Below, in pieces: positions 24,901 to 33,469 of a stretch of DNA of 39,488 nucleotides. The notes under the pieces were generated by a model, which saw only the letters and a list, made by a program, of their open reading frames with translations, ran no database searches and was not told the origin of the DNA. The first letter of the stretch is position 1; each line of letters begins with the position of its first letter. Both the position numbers and the translations under genes were made by a program. The stretch comes from an uncultured Lachnospiraceae bacterium (GTDB lineage Bacteria > Bacillota > Clostridia > Lachnospirales > Lachnospiraceae), in assembly GCA_910588965.1 (NCBI GenBank), contig CAJUSO010000031.1, forward strand, positions 1 through 39,488. The letters are read 5' to 3'.

Positions 24901-27900
24901 CTGTTCCGGTAAAGTGAAGATGGACATTTCCAATATGAAGGCAGGCGATGTGGCAGGCTTAGCATCCTTCTCCTACAATTACGGATACATTGCCGTAAAG
25001 AAAGAAGCTAGCGGCGCCAAGCTTGTGATGGTAGATGCTTCCTCCAACTCCAGCGTCAAAAAAGACGATCCGGTAGAGAAAGCCAGTGTGGATTGTGAAG
25101 GGGATATCGTATACCTGAAAGAAGACTTTGACTTTGCTGGCGGGGATAAGCTCCGTTTCTATTACAGCTTTGACGGAAACACTTGGAAACAGCTTGGCAC
25201 AGACGTTAAGCTGACCTATGAACTGACCCACTTTATGGGCAGCAGGTTCGCATTGTTCAACTATGCGACCAAGTCCGTAGGGGGATTTGTAGACTTTGAC
25301 TATTTCCGCGTATCCGACCAGATTACCGGGGAAACCCAGGAGCCTAGCAACCTGAAGGCAAGCCTGTCCAATTCTGGTGATGTTTCTGGTGTGATTAACA
25401 GCACCTGTGAAGTGGAAATGACAATGGATCCCTTGCCAGAAGGCGGCCATACCAGCCTGAAGGCATCCATTTCCATCCCAGACATTATGGAAGTGGAAGA
25501 TGTGGTATTCCAGAAAGACGCAATCAAAGGCAATGCAGAATACAGCGTAAAGGGCGGCAGGCTCATCCTGTCAGTGAAAGGGGACAATGTTTCCTTCCAG
25601 GCAGCAGATAAGCTTTTTGCCACCATCAAGTTAAAGCTGAAAGGCTATGTGGACAAAGACAACGCAGCCAGCTTCAGGGCGGATTATATTATGGTGGACA
25701 ACGGCGCCTTAGAGTATGACGTGACGGACTGCCTGACCACCGTAAACCTGAAATTCCTTGATACAGGTGCGCTTGCGAAGCAGTTAGGGTACGGCAACCC
25801 GCTGATGACCCAGGAATTTGGCGCAGACCCCTATGCCATCGTATATGACGGCCGGGTATATGTCTATATGACAGCTGATGATTACCAATACGATGAAAAC
25901 GGGCAGATTCTTGAGAATAACTATGGCTACATCCGGAGCCTGCGCGTGATTTCTTCGGATGATATGATGAACTGGACAGACCACGGGGAAATTAAAGTGG
26001 CAGGGCAGGACGGCGCGGCTACATGGGCAGCCCACTCCTGGGCGCCGGCTATCGCTTACAAGCAGATAAACGGCAAGGATAAATTCTTCCTTTATTTTGC
26101 AAACGATGCATCCGGTATCGGCGTATTGGAGGGAGACAGCCCCTTAGGGCCATGGAGAGACCCCATTGGCAAGGCTTTAATTACCGGCCAGACCCCTGGG
26201 TGCCAGGGCGTGGTATGGTGCTTTGACCCAGCCGTCCTGGTAGACGATGATGGCAGCGCATATATTTATTTCGGCGGCGGCGTACCAAATGGCCAGCAGA
26301 TTAACCCCAAGACCGCCAGGGTGGCAAAGCTTGGCGATGATATGATAAGCATTGACGGCGAGGCACAATTAATTGACGCCCCCTGCATGTTTGAGGATTC
26401 CGGTATCTTTAAATACAACGGAAAATACTACTACAATTACTGTACGAACTTTATCAGCCCGCACGGCGACGGAGGCCCAGGCTTTGGTACTATCTGCTAT
26501 ATGGAAAGCGACAACCCCATGGGGCCATACACCTACAAAGGGGAAATCTTCCAGAACCCGGCCAACTGGTTCGGCGTAGGCGGCAATAACCATCATGCAA
26601 CCTTTGTATTTGAAGGGAAGAGTTACTTTATTTACCATGCCCAGACCGTATCAAAGGCACAGGGCGTCCAGAAGGGATACCGTTCCACCCACATTGACAA
26701 GATTGAATTCTACAGCGACGGCTCCATCAAGCCTATCAAGGGGACCTACGCAGGCATCCCGCAGCTGCGTGAAACAAGCGCATATGATAGGATTGAAGCA
26801 GAGACTATCGCATGGAATAAAGGCATTAAGGTAAGCAAGTGCCAAGACGAAGGCGGCAAATTCGGCCAGTTTAACCGCCAGCTGACAGACCTGCAGGACG
26901 GCGACTGGACGGCTGTATCCCAGGTGGCCTTTGGCGAGAAGGGTGCAAAATCCTTCACCGCAAACGTAGCCTCTGAGAAGGGCGGTAAGATTGAAGTCCG
27001 CTTAGACAGCCCGCAGGGCTCCTTAATCGGCACCTTAGATGTAGAAGCTACAGGCGGCGCAAATACCTTTAAAGCCCTCACCTGCGATGTAAGCCAGGTA
27101 ACCGGTACACGGAATGTATTCCTGGTATTTAAGGGAGCCTCTACAGGAAATATCATGAATGTGGATTACTATCGCTTCACAGAAGCAGCCACAGCCCCGG
27201 TAGAGCCAGACCCGGCGGATACCACGAAGCTGTCAGCCAAGATATCCCATGCGGAAAACCTGTTGGAGGTATTAAGCCCATCAGAGAAAACGAAGCTGGA
27301 GGCAGCCATCAGCACAGCTAAGGGTGTCTTGAACAAAGAAAAGGTAACGCAGGAAGAGGTAGACGCAGCCCTTGCAGCATTGACAAAAGCAGTAGAGGCA
27401 GCTGAGAAATCCCTAATCCCGCAAAAGCCGGATTATGGCTCCTATGTAAATAAGTCCTTTACCAAAGACGGCTTGAAATGGAAAATAACGAAGTGTACGG
27501 AAAAAGTAAAAGAAGCTTCTGTAATAGGCACAACGAAACAGTTCACGAAGGCTACCATCCCAAGCACTGTGAAATACGATGGCATGTCCTTTAAAGTAAC
27601 TGCAGTTGGCTCCAAAGCCTTCCGGAGCCAGAGCAAGCTTACCAGCGTGGTTATCGGCAAATATGTAACGAAGATTGGCGCCCAGGCTTTTGCAAATTCC
27701 AAGAAGCTTGCGAAGGTTACCTTCCAGGGCATAGCTATCAAGTCCATAGCTAAGGATGCTTTTAAGAATATCAAGAAGACGGCCGCATTCAGCATGAAGA
27801 AGACCTTTACTTCTGGCAGCCTGAAATACAAGATTACCAAGAGCACCCTTTCTGCTAAGACCGTAACGGTTACAGGCGCAGCAAAGCAGCTTACCAAGCT

Positions 27901-28216
27901 TACCATCCCAAGCACGGTAAGATACAACGGGATGTCCTTTAAAGTAACTGCAGTAAACCAAAAAGCCTTCAGGTCCAGCAAAAAGCTAACAACCCTGGTA
28001 GTAGGCAAATATGTAAAGACCATTGGGAGCGAGGCGTTCTATAACTCCAAAAAACTTGGGAAAATCAAATTCAGCGGGACGGCCGTAAAGACGATCCAGA
28101 AAAACGCTTTTGGCAAAATTAAAAAATCTGCGGTCTTTGATGTTAAGAATTCCAAGAAGGCATACTATAAGAAGCTGCTCACCAAAGCAAAGACGAAGAA
28201 TTTTAAAGTAAAATAA
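21983..28216 (+). CDS. Bifunctional multidomain GH43 arabinoxylan-degrading enzyme
   Basis: 2077 residues, secreted (signal peptide to ~residue 32, cleaved near VMA-GTS). Order: GH43 domain 1 (~38-345; DVPDIDMIRVGD, YHDMALFFDDNG, GYEGTHILKKDG give the two Asp and the Glu of the active site); three tandem family 4/9-like carbohydrate-binding modules (~405-570, 583-747, 750-903); a GH43 C-terminal beta-sandwich (~915-1112; WQWNHNPNNNYWSLTDRSGW); a cohesin-like or Ig-like domain (~1120-1262); GH43 domain 2, arabinofuranosidase-like (~1267-1593; GADPYAIVYDG, CFDPAVLVDDDG, MFEDSGIFKYNGKYYYNY); a CBM6 (~1603-1732); FIVAR (~1748-1809); and two BspA-type LRR blocks (~1819-2073). It likely removes xylose and arabinose units from arabinoxylan outside the cell. 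Substrate choice is inferred. The next genes are a YesM/YesN sensor pair. Confidence 0.9.
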   Translation: MKRAQRNGWKRICAMLLAAAMLITMMPADVMAGTSSDLGDGTFQNPVIYSDVPDIDMIRVGDVYYMISTTMHLSPGCPVMKSTDLVNWEIVNYVFDRLGTDDAMSLRNGKSMYGNGQWASSLQYHDGTYYVAFNSNTTGKAYIYTTDDIERGSWTKRELDAAYHDMALFFDDNGKTYILYGGTQIKCVELKEDLSGAKPGTEVTLFNSNAAGEKVNASGNGFILGYEGTHILKKDGYYYVFNICWPNGAGRTEVCHRSKTFPTTEWENEVILQANFSNFGTNAGVAQGGVIDTPDGKWYGFLFQDHGAVGRVPVLTDCTWKDGWPMLGKDGDGKTVEAVMQIPVSGGSTKSIVKSDEFYNDAEHREFAAASGTAAAQAEPVSSGAEAAPQAAPEAVPAAEDEPQVETIELITNGNFENGAEGWEGFEGGAFEIVEEGGNHVIKVKERKNTSSSAKQDLSGKLKKGQVYKITGKLKYEVGPDTKPFHVMLQNGPDYKYRSQAGVINAKKGEWTEFALEYTAGDKVDGSNTYPFSPTQNYFFIETPWTASPDAEQDMMDYYLDDISMTYEKKAGEEEKPQPDDSIIEIIENGGFETGDTSGWQVTRTEKGELEATSEDKASGDYSIHAFNRQNCGAGPCQNISGKLKFGKTYTISGKLKYTSGPATKQFFVTIENGDNYNWRENLVSINAKKGEWTSFSGTYTVHDKSEQFPFDPNQNYIFVETPWSANPNAENDLMDFYLDDFSMTTESDNMIQNGSFENGIEPWTGMENAKVAVTNEEAQEGSSSAVTAERTACAQGPCQDLSNKMTPGNIYTITAYLKYKTGPDNKNFNMTIQNGPDYRYRSILGTVSAAKGEWTKLEVTYTMPEDAISTQNYLFFETPWVAQPTAENDLMDFYVDNVTMTEQVPDKKVEEVGENDYNGSNLDLVWQWNHNPNNNYWSLTDRSGWLRLTTGSKANSILEARNTLTQRTYGPTCSGKVKMDISNMKAGDVAGLASFSYNYGYIAVKKEASGAKLVMVDASSNSSVKKDDPVEKASVDCEGDIVYLKEDFDFAGGDKLRFYYSFDGNTWKQLGTDVKLTYELTHFMGSRFALFNYATKSVGGFVDFDYFRVSDQITGETQEPSNLKASLSNSGDVSGVINSTCEVEMTMDPLPEGGHTSLKASISIPDIMEVEDVVFQKDAIKGNAEYSVKGGRLILSVKGDNVSFQAADKLFATIKLKLKGYVDKDNAASFRADYIMVDNGALEYDVTDCLTTVNLKFLDTGALAKQLGYGNPLMTQEFGADPYAIVYDGRVYVYMTADDYQYDENGQILENNYGYIRSLRVISSDDMMNWTDHGEIKVAGQDGAATWAAHSWAPAIAYKQINGKDKFFLYFANDASGIGVLEGDSPLGPWRDPIGKALITGQTPGCQGVVWCFDPAVLVDDDGSAYIYFGGGVPNGQQINPKTARVAKLGDDMISIDGEAQLIDAPCMFEDSGIFKYNGKYYYNYCTNFISPHGDGGPGFGTICYMESDNPMGPYTYKGEIFQNPANWFGVGGNNHHATFVFEGKSYFIYHAQTVSKAQGVQKGYRSTHIDKIEFYSDGSIKPIKGTYAGIPQLRETSAYDRIEAETIAWNKGIKVSKCQDEGGKFGQFNRQLTDLQDGDWTAVSQVAFGEKGAKSFTANVASEKGGKIEVRLDSPQGSLIGTLDVEATGGANTFKALTCDVSQVTGTRNVFLVFKGASTGNIMNVDYYRFTEAATAPVEPDPADTTKLSAKISHAENLLEVLSPSEKTKLEAAISTAKGVLNKEKVTQEEVDAALAALTKAVEAAEKSLIPQKPDYGSYVNKSFTKDGLKWKITKCTEKVKEASVIGTTKQFTKATIPSTVKYDGMSFKVTAVGSKAFRSQSKLTSVVIGKYVTKIGAQAFANSKKLAKVTFQGIAIKSIAKDAFKNIKKTAAFSMKKTFTSGSLKYKITKSTLSAKTVTVTGAAKQLTKLTIPSTVRYNGMSFKVTAVNQKAFRSSKKLTTLVVGKYVKTIGSEAFYNSKKLGKIKFSGTAVKTIQKNAFGKIKKSAVFDVKNSKKAYYKKLLTKAKTKNFKVK

Positions 28217-28265
28217 ACGGATCTGCCCTATGGGGACATAAGGAAGATTAGATTGGTTCTATCGG

Positions 28266-28296
28266 ATGGGGACGCCTCCCAATATGGCGTCCCCAT
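28266..28296 (+). other. Intergenic hairpin between the GH43 gene and the histidine kinase gene
   Basis: ATGGGGACGCC (28266-28276) pairs perfectly with GGCGTCCCCAT (28286-28296), with no T tract after it. It may stabilise or process the mRNA, or be a weak terminator; co-transcription across it cannot be judged. Confidence 0.6.
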
Positions 28297-28335
28297 TCCC
28301 CAATATGGCGCATTCTCCCCCAGAAAGGAGCCTTT

Positions 28336-30105
28336 ATGGATAACATCCGCCTAAAACACAAGCTAGCCCTTCTGTTCCTGGTCTGTGTCATCATCCCCCT
28401 AGTGGTAACCAACAGCGGAATTTTCTGGAGCATGCGCCAGGGCCTAAAAAAAGAGCAGGAGCAGAAGAAGAAAAACGTTGCCAGCCTCCTGGAATCTGAA
28501 CTCCGGGAACGTGCGAACCAGCAAATTACCCTTGCGGATTATTTAAACCGCAACGAGAAGCTAAAGCGCTTCCTAAACCAAACCTACAAAGACCCTTCCC
28601 ACTACTATGAATCCTACGTCCAGCTTATGGAGGATGACGTCATCCATTACTATTACCTTGCCCTTTCTGCCTACAACATCACCATCTGCACGGAAAACAG
28701 CACCATTATAAACGGTACGTTCTTTGTGAAAAAAGAAAATGTCCAATCCAGCAGCTGGTACCGGGCATATGCCCAAAGCAACCGGCAAGTCTGCCTTTAC
28801 AGCTATTTTGAAGATGGGGAGGAATCTGCGGGCTACATTGAGAAAGGCCGCAAGCTCGTGGCTATCCAGAAGCTTGATTACTGCGGCGAAGGCAATATCA
28901 TCCTTTTGGATTTAGATTACCAATCCCTTTCCGAACGCATCGAAATGTTTTGCGACGGCATCGGCTACTGCTTGTGCGTAGGAGACAAGATTTTGTTTTC
29001 GTCCCTGGAAAAAAATGACCGGCGGAAAGATTTCCTGCAGTTAAGCGAGGCACAGAAAGAGGAATACCCTATAGCTGGCCAGGTAGAACTCTATGGCACT
29101 ACCATTTCCATCCGCCTGAAACAAGATAATTTTACCATCCTGGACGCCCTCCATGGCCAGGAGGCCTTTATGCTTTTCCTTTATACCGTAAACTTCTTAC
29201 TGCCCACCTTCTATATCTATATTCTCTACCGCTCCCTCTATGACCGGGTAGCGGCGACACAGGAATATCTGGAACGGATTAAGGAAGGGGTTTATGAAGC
29301 CATTCCCCTCCAGGAAGCAAAAGACGAAATCGGCAGTATGATACAAAGCTACAACCTGATGGTGGCAAGGATAAAAGATCTGGTCGAGGTAGTCTTTAAA
29401 AACAAGGAACAGGCGCAGAGTTTGGAAATTGCCAAGAAGCAGGCGGAGCTCCATGCGCTGCAGAGCCAGCTGAACCCCCATTTTATTTTCAATACGTTAG
29501 AGACCATCCGCATGCACAGCATTTTAAAGAAGGAGGCGGAAACGGCCCGTATCCTGGAAAGCTTTGCCATTTTAATGCGGAACAATATACAATGGAACAA
29601 AGATGTGGTAACGGTTGAGGAAGAGTGCGGCAACGTGAGGCGGTATCTGGAAATCCAGAAATACCGTTTTGGGGAACGGCTGGAATTCTTCCTCTATATC
29701 CAGGAAAGCTGCCAGAAATGCAGGATTCCTAGGTTTATGGTAATAAACTTTGTGGAAAATGCCTGCGTCCATGGGATAGAGAACAACGTGGGAGGCGGTT
29801 CCATTACCGTGATGGTTTCAGAAGATGACAGCAGCCTGTATGTGGAAATCATGGATAAGGGGAGCGGCATGGAGCCCCAAGCCCTGGCAGAACTTAAGAA
29901 GCTAGTGGAGCAGGCGGATGTGAGCTATATCCAGCATGCCCAGAAGAGCATTGGCATTGTGAATACGGTGGTGCGGATGAAACAGTATTATGGGGAAGGG
30001 ATTAGCATTGACATGAACAGCACAATTGGAGGGGGGACGGAAATCAGCATCCAGGTCCCCAGAGAAGGGAGGGAGGGCTATGATCCAGGTACTCCTTGTG
30101 GATGA
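28336..30105 (+). CDS. YesM-like sensor histidine kinase
   Basis: 589 residues. A short cytoplasmic start, TM1 (~9-30, LALLFLVCVIIPLVV), an extracytoplasmic sensor domain (~31-270), TM2 (~273-297), HAMP (~298-350), a His-kinase domain with phosphorylated His382 in NPHFIFNTLE and an ATPase domain (~475-580) with N-box NACVHG and G-box MDKGSGM. This is the LytS/YesM type, typical of clostridial systems that sense oligosaccharides, often through solute-binding proteins. It sits downstream of the GH43 enzyme and overlaps its response regulator by 26 bp, so it likely controls the arabinoxylan genes; this is inference. Confidence 0.93.
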   Translation: MDNIRLKHKLALLFLVCVIIPLVVTNSGIFWSMRQGLKKEQEQKKKNVASLLESELRERANQQITLADYLNRNEKLKRFLNQTYKDPSHYYESYVQLMEDDVIHYYYLALSAYNITICTENSTIINGTFFVKKENVQSSSWYRAYAQSNRQVCLYSYFEDGEESAGYIEKGRKLVAIQKLDYCGEGNIILLDLDYQSLSERIEMFCDGIGYCLCVGDKILFSSLEKNDRRKDFLQLSEAQKEEYPIAGQVELYGTTISIRLKQDNFTILDALHGQEAFMLFLYTVNFLLPTFYIYILYRSLYDRVAATQEYLERIKEGVYEAIPLQEAKDEIGSMIQSYNLMVARIKDLVEVVFKNKEQAQSLEIAKKQAELHALQSQLNPHFIFNTLETIRMHSILKKEAETARILESFAILMRNNIQWNKDVVTVEEECGNVRRYLEIQKYRFGERLEFFLYIQESCQKCRIPRFMVINFVENACVHGIENNVGGGSITVMVSEDDSSLYVEIMDKGSGMEPQALAELKKLVEQADVSYIQHAQKSIGIVNTVVRMKQYYGEGISIDMNSTIGGGTEISIQVPREGREGYDPGTPCG

Positions 30106-31666
30106 TGAGCAATTTATCCGGCAGGGGCTTCGGATGTTGGTGGACTGGGAGGAGTATGGCTGCCAGGTTGCAGCAGAGGCAGAAAACGGCGTGGATGCCA
30201 TCCGGATTCTGGAAGAGGGCGGCATTGACCTGGTATTTGTAGATATTAAAATGCCAGGAATGACAGGGCTGGAATTGATTGGCTATATCAGGCAGAACAT
30301 TTCCCCCCAAATCCGTTTTGTAATCCTGACAGGTTATGCAGAGTTCGGCTATGCCAGGGAGGCCATGCGTATGCAGGTATTGGATTATATGCTTAAGCCT
30401 GTCCAGGAGAAGGAATTGGTAGCCATCTTAAAAAAGATTAACCAGGATTTCCAGAAGGATAGGAAAGAGCGGCAGGAAAAATATGATTTCCATATTTCCC
30501 AGATTCTGATGGGGAAATTTTCAGAAGAGAACCTAGCGCAGGTAAGGCGCTGGTTAGAGCCCCAGGAATCTTGGAAATACGTGAGTTTCGAGTTTGACAA
30601 GTGGCAGGAGGGGTTTTCCGGGCTTAACCACGGGGGACGGATGGAACAGCAAAAAGCGCTGCGCCAGTACCTTAGGAGCCTTTTAGGGAATGCATTCTGC
30701 CATGTGGTGCCCTTGATTGAGGCGAAGGGGGAAATTTTTGGCACAGGCCTTTTGCTTTCCCCTTGCCTGTACAAGGATATGGGGATGGGGGAAGAGGCCT
30801 ATTTGGAATACCTGCAGAAGCGGGTAAACCAGCATTTCCAATACCAGATCCAAGTCTATGTGGGCCAGTCCAGTTCCTTGGAGCAGCTTGCGAAGTCCGT
30901 AGCTTCCATCCAGGTGGCCAGGTGCCTCCATGGGCTGGCCAAAGAGGAAGGGCAGGTCATGGATTATGAGAAATTCCGCTATCGGAAGCCTTCCTTTGGC
31001 GTGCGGGAGGAGGCGGTGAGGCAGCTTTTGGATGCCGTAAAGAACAACCAGAAGGAAAAGATAGGGCATTGCGCCAATGCAGTTTTTAACCAGATCCGGG
31101 ACAGCGATATGAATATGGAAATGGTGAATGCCAGTATTTACCATATCCTATACCGCCTTATGGAAATGGTACAGGAATTTGACGATGAGACAAACCAGCA
31201 GGAAATCCTAGCTTATATCGGCAAGGAGTCCTTCAACAAGCTGGCACTGAGCGGGAGCACGGAAGAGATTACAGGCTTTTTTAGCGATTATGCCGGGTAT
31301 TTGGCGCAGGTGCGCAGCCAGGAAGCGAAAAATGTGCTGGACCGGGTGGATGATTATGTGCAGGCGCATTACCAGGAGAAATTAAGCTTAAAGTCTTTGG
31401 GGGAGAGGTTCTATGTAAATAATGTCTATTTGGGGCAGCTCTACAAGAAGCGGCATGGGATGGTATTCCGGGATTACCTCAACCAGCTCCGGCTTGAAAG
31501 GGCGCAGGAGCTTTTGGCAGGTACGGATATGCGTATTTATGCCATTGCAGAAGAAGTAGGGTTTGGGAAGGTGGAGTATTTTATCAATAAGTTTGTACAG
31601 CAGAATTGCATGACGCCCAACCAGTACCGGATCCGCAAGAGGGCAGAGAGGGAGAGCCAGGGATAA
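30080..31666 (+). CDS. YesN-like response regulator with AraC-type DNA-binding domain
   Basis: 528 residues. The N-terminal receiver domain (1-120) has the acidic pair VDDE (Asp8, Asp9), phospho-acceptor Asp55 in VFVDIKMPG, a switch Thr in ILTGYAEF and Lys in LKPVQE. A middle region of unknown role spans ~130-420. The C-terminal double helix-turn-helix (~430-525) has KLSLKSLGERFYVNNVYLGQ and ERAQELLAGTDMRIYAIAEE. The start at 30080 has GGGAGG just upstream and aligns with the receiver domain; an earlier in-frame ATG would add 18 non-homologous residues. Confidence 0.93.
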   Translation: MIQVLLVDDEQFIRQGLRMLVDWEEYGCQVAAEAENGVDAIRILEEGGIDLVFVDIKMPGMTGLELIGYIRQNISPQIRFVILTGYAEFGYAREAMRMQVLDYMLKPVQEKELVAILKKINQDFQKDRKERQEKYDFHISQILMGKFSEENLAQVRRWLEPQESWKYVSFEFDKWQEGFSGLNHGGRMEQQKALRQYLRSLLGNAFCHVVPLIEAKGEIFGTGLLLSPCLYKDMGMGEEAYLEYLQKRVNQHFQYQIQVYVGQSSSLEQLAKSVASIQVARCLHGLAKEEGQVMDYEKFRYRKPSFGVREEAVRQLLDAVKNNQKEKIGHCANAVFNQIRDSDMNMEMVNASIYHILYRLMEMVQEFDDETNQQEILAYIGKESFNKLALSGSTEEITGFFSDYAGYLAQVRSQEAKNVLDRVDDYVQAHYQEKLSLKSLGERFYVNNVYLGQLYKKRHGMVFRDYLNQLRLERAQELLAGTDMRIYAIAEEVGFGKVEYFINKFVQQNCMTPNQYRIRKRAERESQG

Positions 31667-31700
31667 AGGATGGCAGGAATATACAGAAAGGAAGTTTTTT

Positions 31701-33365
31701 ATGGAAAAGGGCGGGAAGCGTTGGGGCAGGTGGCTGGCTGCTTTGGGGATCATTGCCTTTGGGAGCTGCCTCCTATTGGCCGCATTGGGGCAGAAAGGCA
31801 GGGTAAAGCAGTTTACGGCGTTTTTTGCCATGCCAGGGGAGCCGGTGCCGGAAGATAACCGTATGGTAAGGCGCATTGCGGAGCAGACTGGGGTGCAAGT
31901 AAATGTGGAATGGATGAATGAGCAGACCTCCACAGAACGGATTGAAAGCATGATCCGGATTGGGGAATACCCAGATTTTATCAATGGGTCAGATGCTTCT
32001 GACCGGTTAGTAGCGGCAGGGGCGTTGGTCCCGTTGGAAGGATACCTGGAAAAATACCCGAACCTAGAGGGGTATCTGAGCAGGGAACAATGGGAATCCT
32101 TGCGCAAAGAGGATGGGCATATTTACTTTATCCCTCCTTTTGGCGTCGTCCAGGGCCATGATACTGCGACCATCCCGGCAGGGGAGGCTTTTTGGATCCA
32201 GAAACGGGTCTTGGAATGGGCTGGGTTCCCGCGGCTGAAAACATTGGATGAATATTTTGACCTTATTGTCTCTTACCAAAAAGAACACCCAGAGACAGGG
32301 GGGAAGAAAAATATCGGGTTTGAGATCCTATGTGACGGATGGCGGTATTACTGCCTGGAGAACCCGCCTATGTTCCTGGCAGGCTACCCTAACGACGGCT
32401 GTGCCATTGTGGACCCTGTCACACAGGAGGCTTCCGTCTATGATACCATCCCAGAGGCGCGCCAATATTACCAAAAGCTGTGTGAGATGTATCACCAGGG
32501 GGTGGTTGACCCGGAAACCTTCACGCTGTCTTATAACCAGTATATTGAGCGGATTTCTGAGGGGAATGTGCTGGGGTTTGTGGATCAGTTCTGGAATGTG
32601 ATGAGTGCGCAGAACAGCCTGTATGCCCGGGGGATGGAGGACCGCACTTACGTGCCTTTTGGGATTACGGCAGAGGCAGGGATTGAGGGGAATTATAACT
32701 GTACGGAGTACCAGGTGAATACAGGGGCAGGGATTGGGATTTCTGTGGACTGTAAGGATGTGGAAGGGGCCTTGGGTTTCATAGACCAGCTGCTTTCGCC
32801 AGAACTTATGGTCTTGCGCCACTGGGGGGAGAAAGGGATAGATTATGAGGTAGGGGAGGATGGGGTATTTTACCGTACAAAGGAGCAGCGGGAAATACGC
32901 AAGGACGGGGAATACCTTAAGGAAAATATCTACGGCTACCCTTATTTCCCAGCCTATACGGGGATGCTTGCGGATGGCATTAACACCGTGAACCCAGGGG
33001 AGCAGCCGGGGGAATATTATGCCCAGCTTTCGGAATATGACAAAGCCTTGCTGGACGCTTATGAGTATCAGAATTGGAAGGAATTTTTGGGGCCGGAGAA
33101 AATAGGGGCAGCCTGGTATCCGCTGTATTCCTGCAAAGAGGACTGGCCGGGGGACAGCCCCCATGGGGAAGCGCTTGCCAAGATGGAGCAGGTAAAAAGG
33201 CTGTGGCTGCCCCAGGTGATTATGTCTCCCAAAGAGGAATTTGCGCAGGCCTGGGAAGCGTATATGCAGGAATACCAGAAGCAGGTAGACGTAGAGGCCT
33301 ACGAAGGGGAATTAAACCGGGAGATCCAAAGGAGGATCCAGGCGGCGGGGGGCGCCGGGGAGTAA
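31701..33365 (+). CDS. Extracellular solute-binding protein (family 1-like), no transporter partner nearby
   Basis: 554 residues. One N-terminal hydrophobic helix (LAALGIIAFGSCLLLAALG, ~13-31) is followed by a periplasmic-binding-like fold: DNRMVRRIAEQTGVQVNVEW, IRIGEYPDFINGSD, LVPLEGYLEKYPNLEGYLS, FWIQKRVLEWAGFPRLKTLD and EEFAQAWEAYMQEYQKQVDV near the end. It most resembles lipoprotein binding proteins of oligosaccharide ABC importers (the LplA/YtcQ type). The helix has only a poor lipobox (FGSC), so it may be a membrane-anchored helix. No permease gene follows: a terminator and a convergent symporter gene come next. It is co-directional with the sensor pair (35-bp gap) and may act as a sensor partner. 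Ligand unknown. Confidence 0.85.
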   Translation: MEKGGKRWGRWLAALGIIAFGSCLLLAALGQKGRVKQFTAFFAMPGEPVPEDNRMVRRIAEQTGVQVNVEWMNEQTSTERIESMIRIGEYPDFINGSDASDRLVAAGALVPLEGYLEKYPNLEGYLSREQWESLRKEDGHIYFIPPFGVVQGHDTATIPAGEAFWIQKRVLEWAGFPRLKTLDEYFDLIVSYQKEHPETGGKKNIGFEILCDGWRYYCLENPPMFLAGYPNDGCAIVDPVTQEASVYDTIPEARQYYQKLCEMYHQGVVDPETFTLSYNQYIERISEGNVLGFVDQFWNVMSAQNSLYARGMEDRTYVPFGITAEAGIEGNYNCTEYQVNTGAGIGISVDCKDVEGALGFIDQLLSPELMVLRHWGEKGIDYEVGEDGVFYRTKEQREIRKDGEYLKENIYGYPYFPAYTGMLADGINTVNPGEQPGEYYAQLSEYDKALLDAYEYQNWKEFLGPEKIGAAWYPLYSCKEDWPGDSPHGEALAKMEQVKRLWLPQVIMSPKEEFAQAWEAYMQEYQKQVDVEAYEGELNREIQRRIQAAGGAGE

Positions 33366-33397
33366 GGCTGTGCGGTAAGGGGGTGGGAATATAAGGA

Positions 33398-33439
33398 GGC
33401 TGCCACGGAATAGGATTTTTGCGGCAGCCCCCTTTTTTT
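33398..33439 (+). terminator. Terminator after the solute-binding protein gene
   Basis: GGCTGCC (33398-33404) pairs with GGCAGCC (33423-33429), with possible extension inside the loop, followed by CCC and a seven-T run. Confidence 0.8.
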
Positions 33440-33469
33440 GGCTTAAGATAGCTTTATGTATGGCTGGTT

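Noticed and set aside
21983..28216. Cellulosome component because of the cohesin-like domain
   Set aside because: No dockerin motif or scaffold gene is present; the domain could equally be a generic Ig-like fold.
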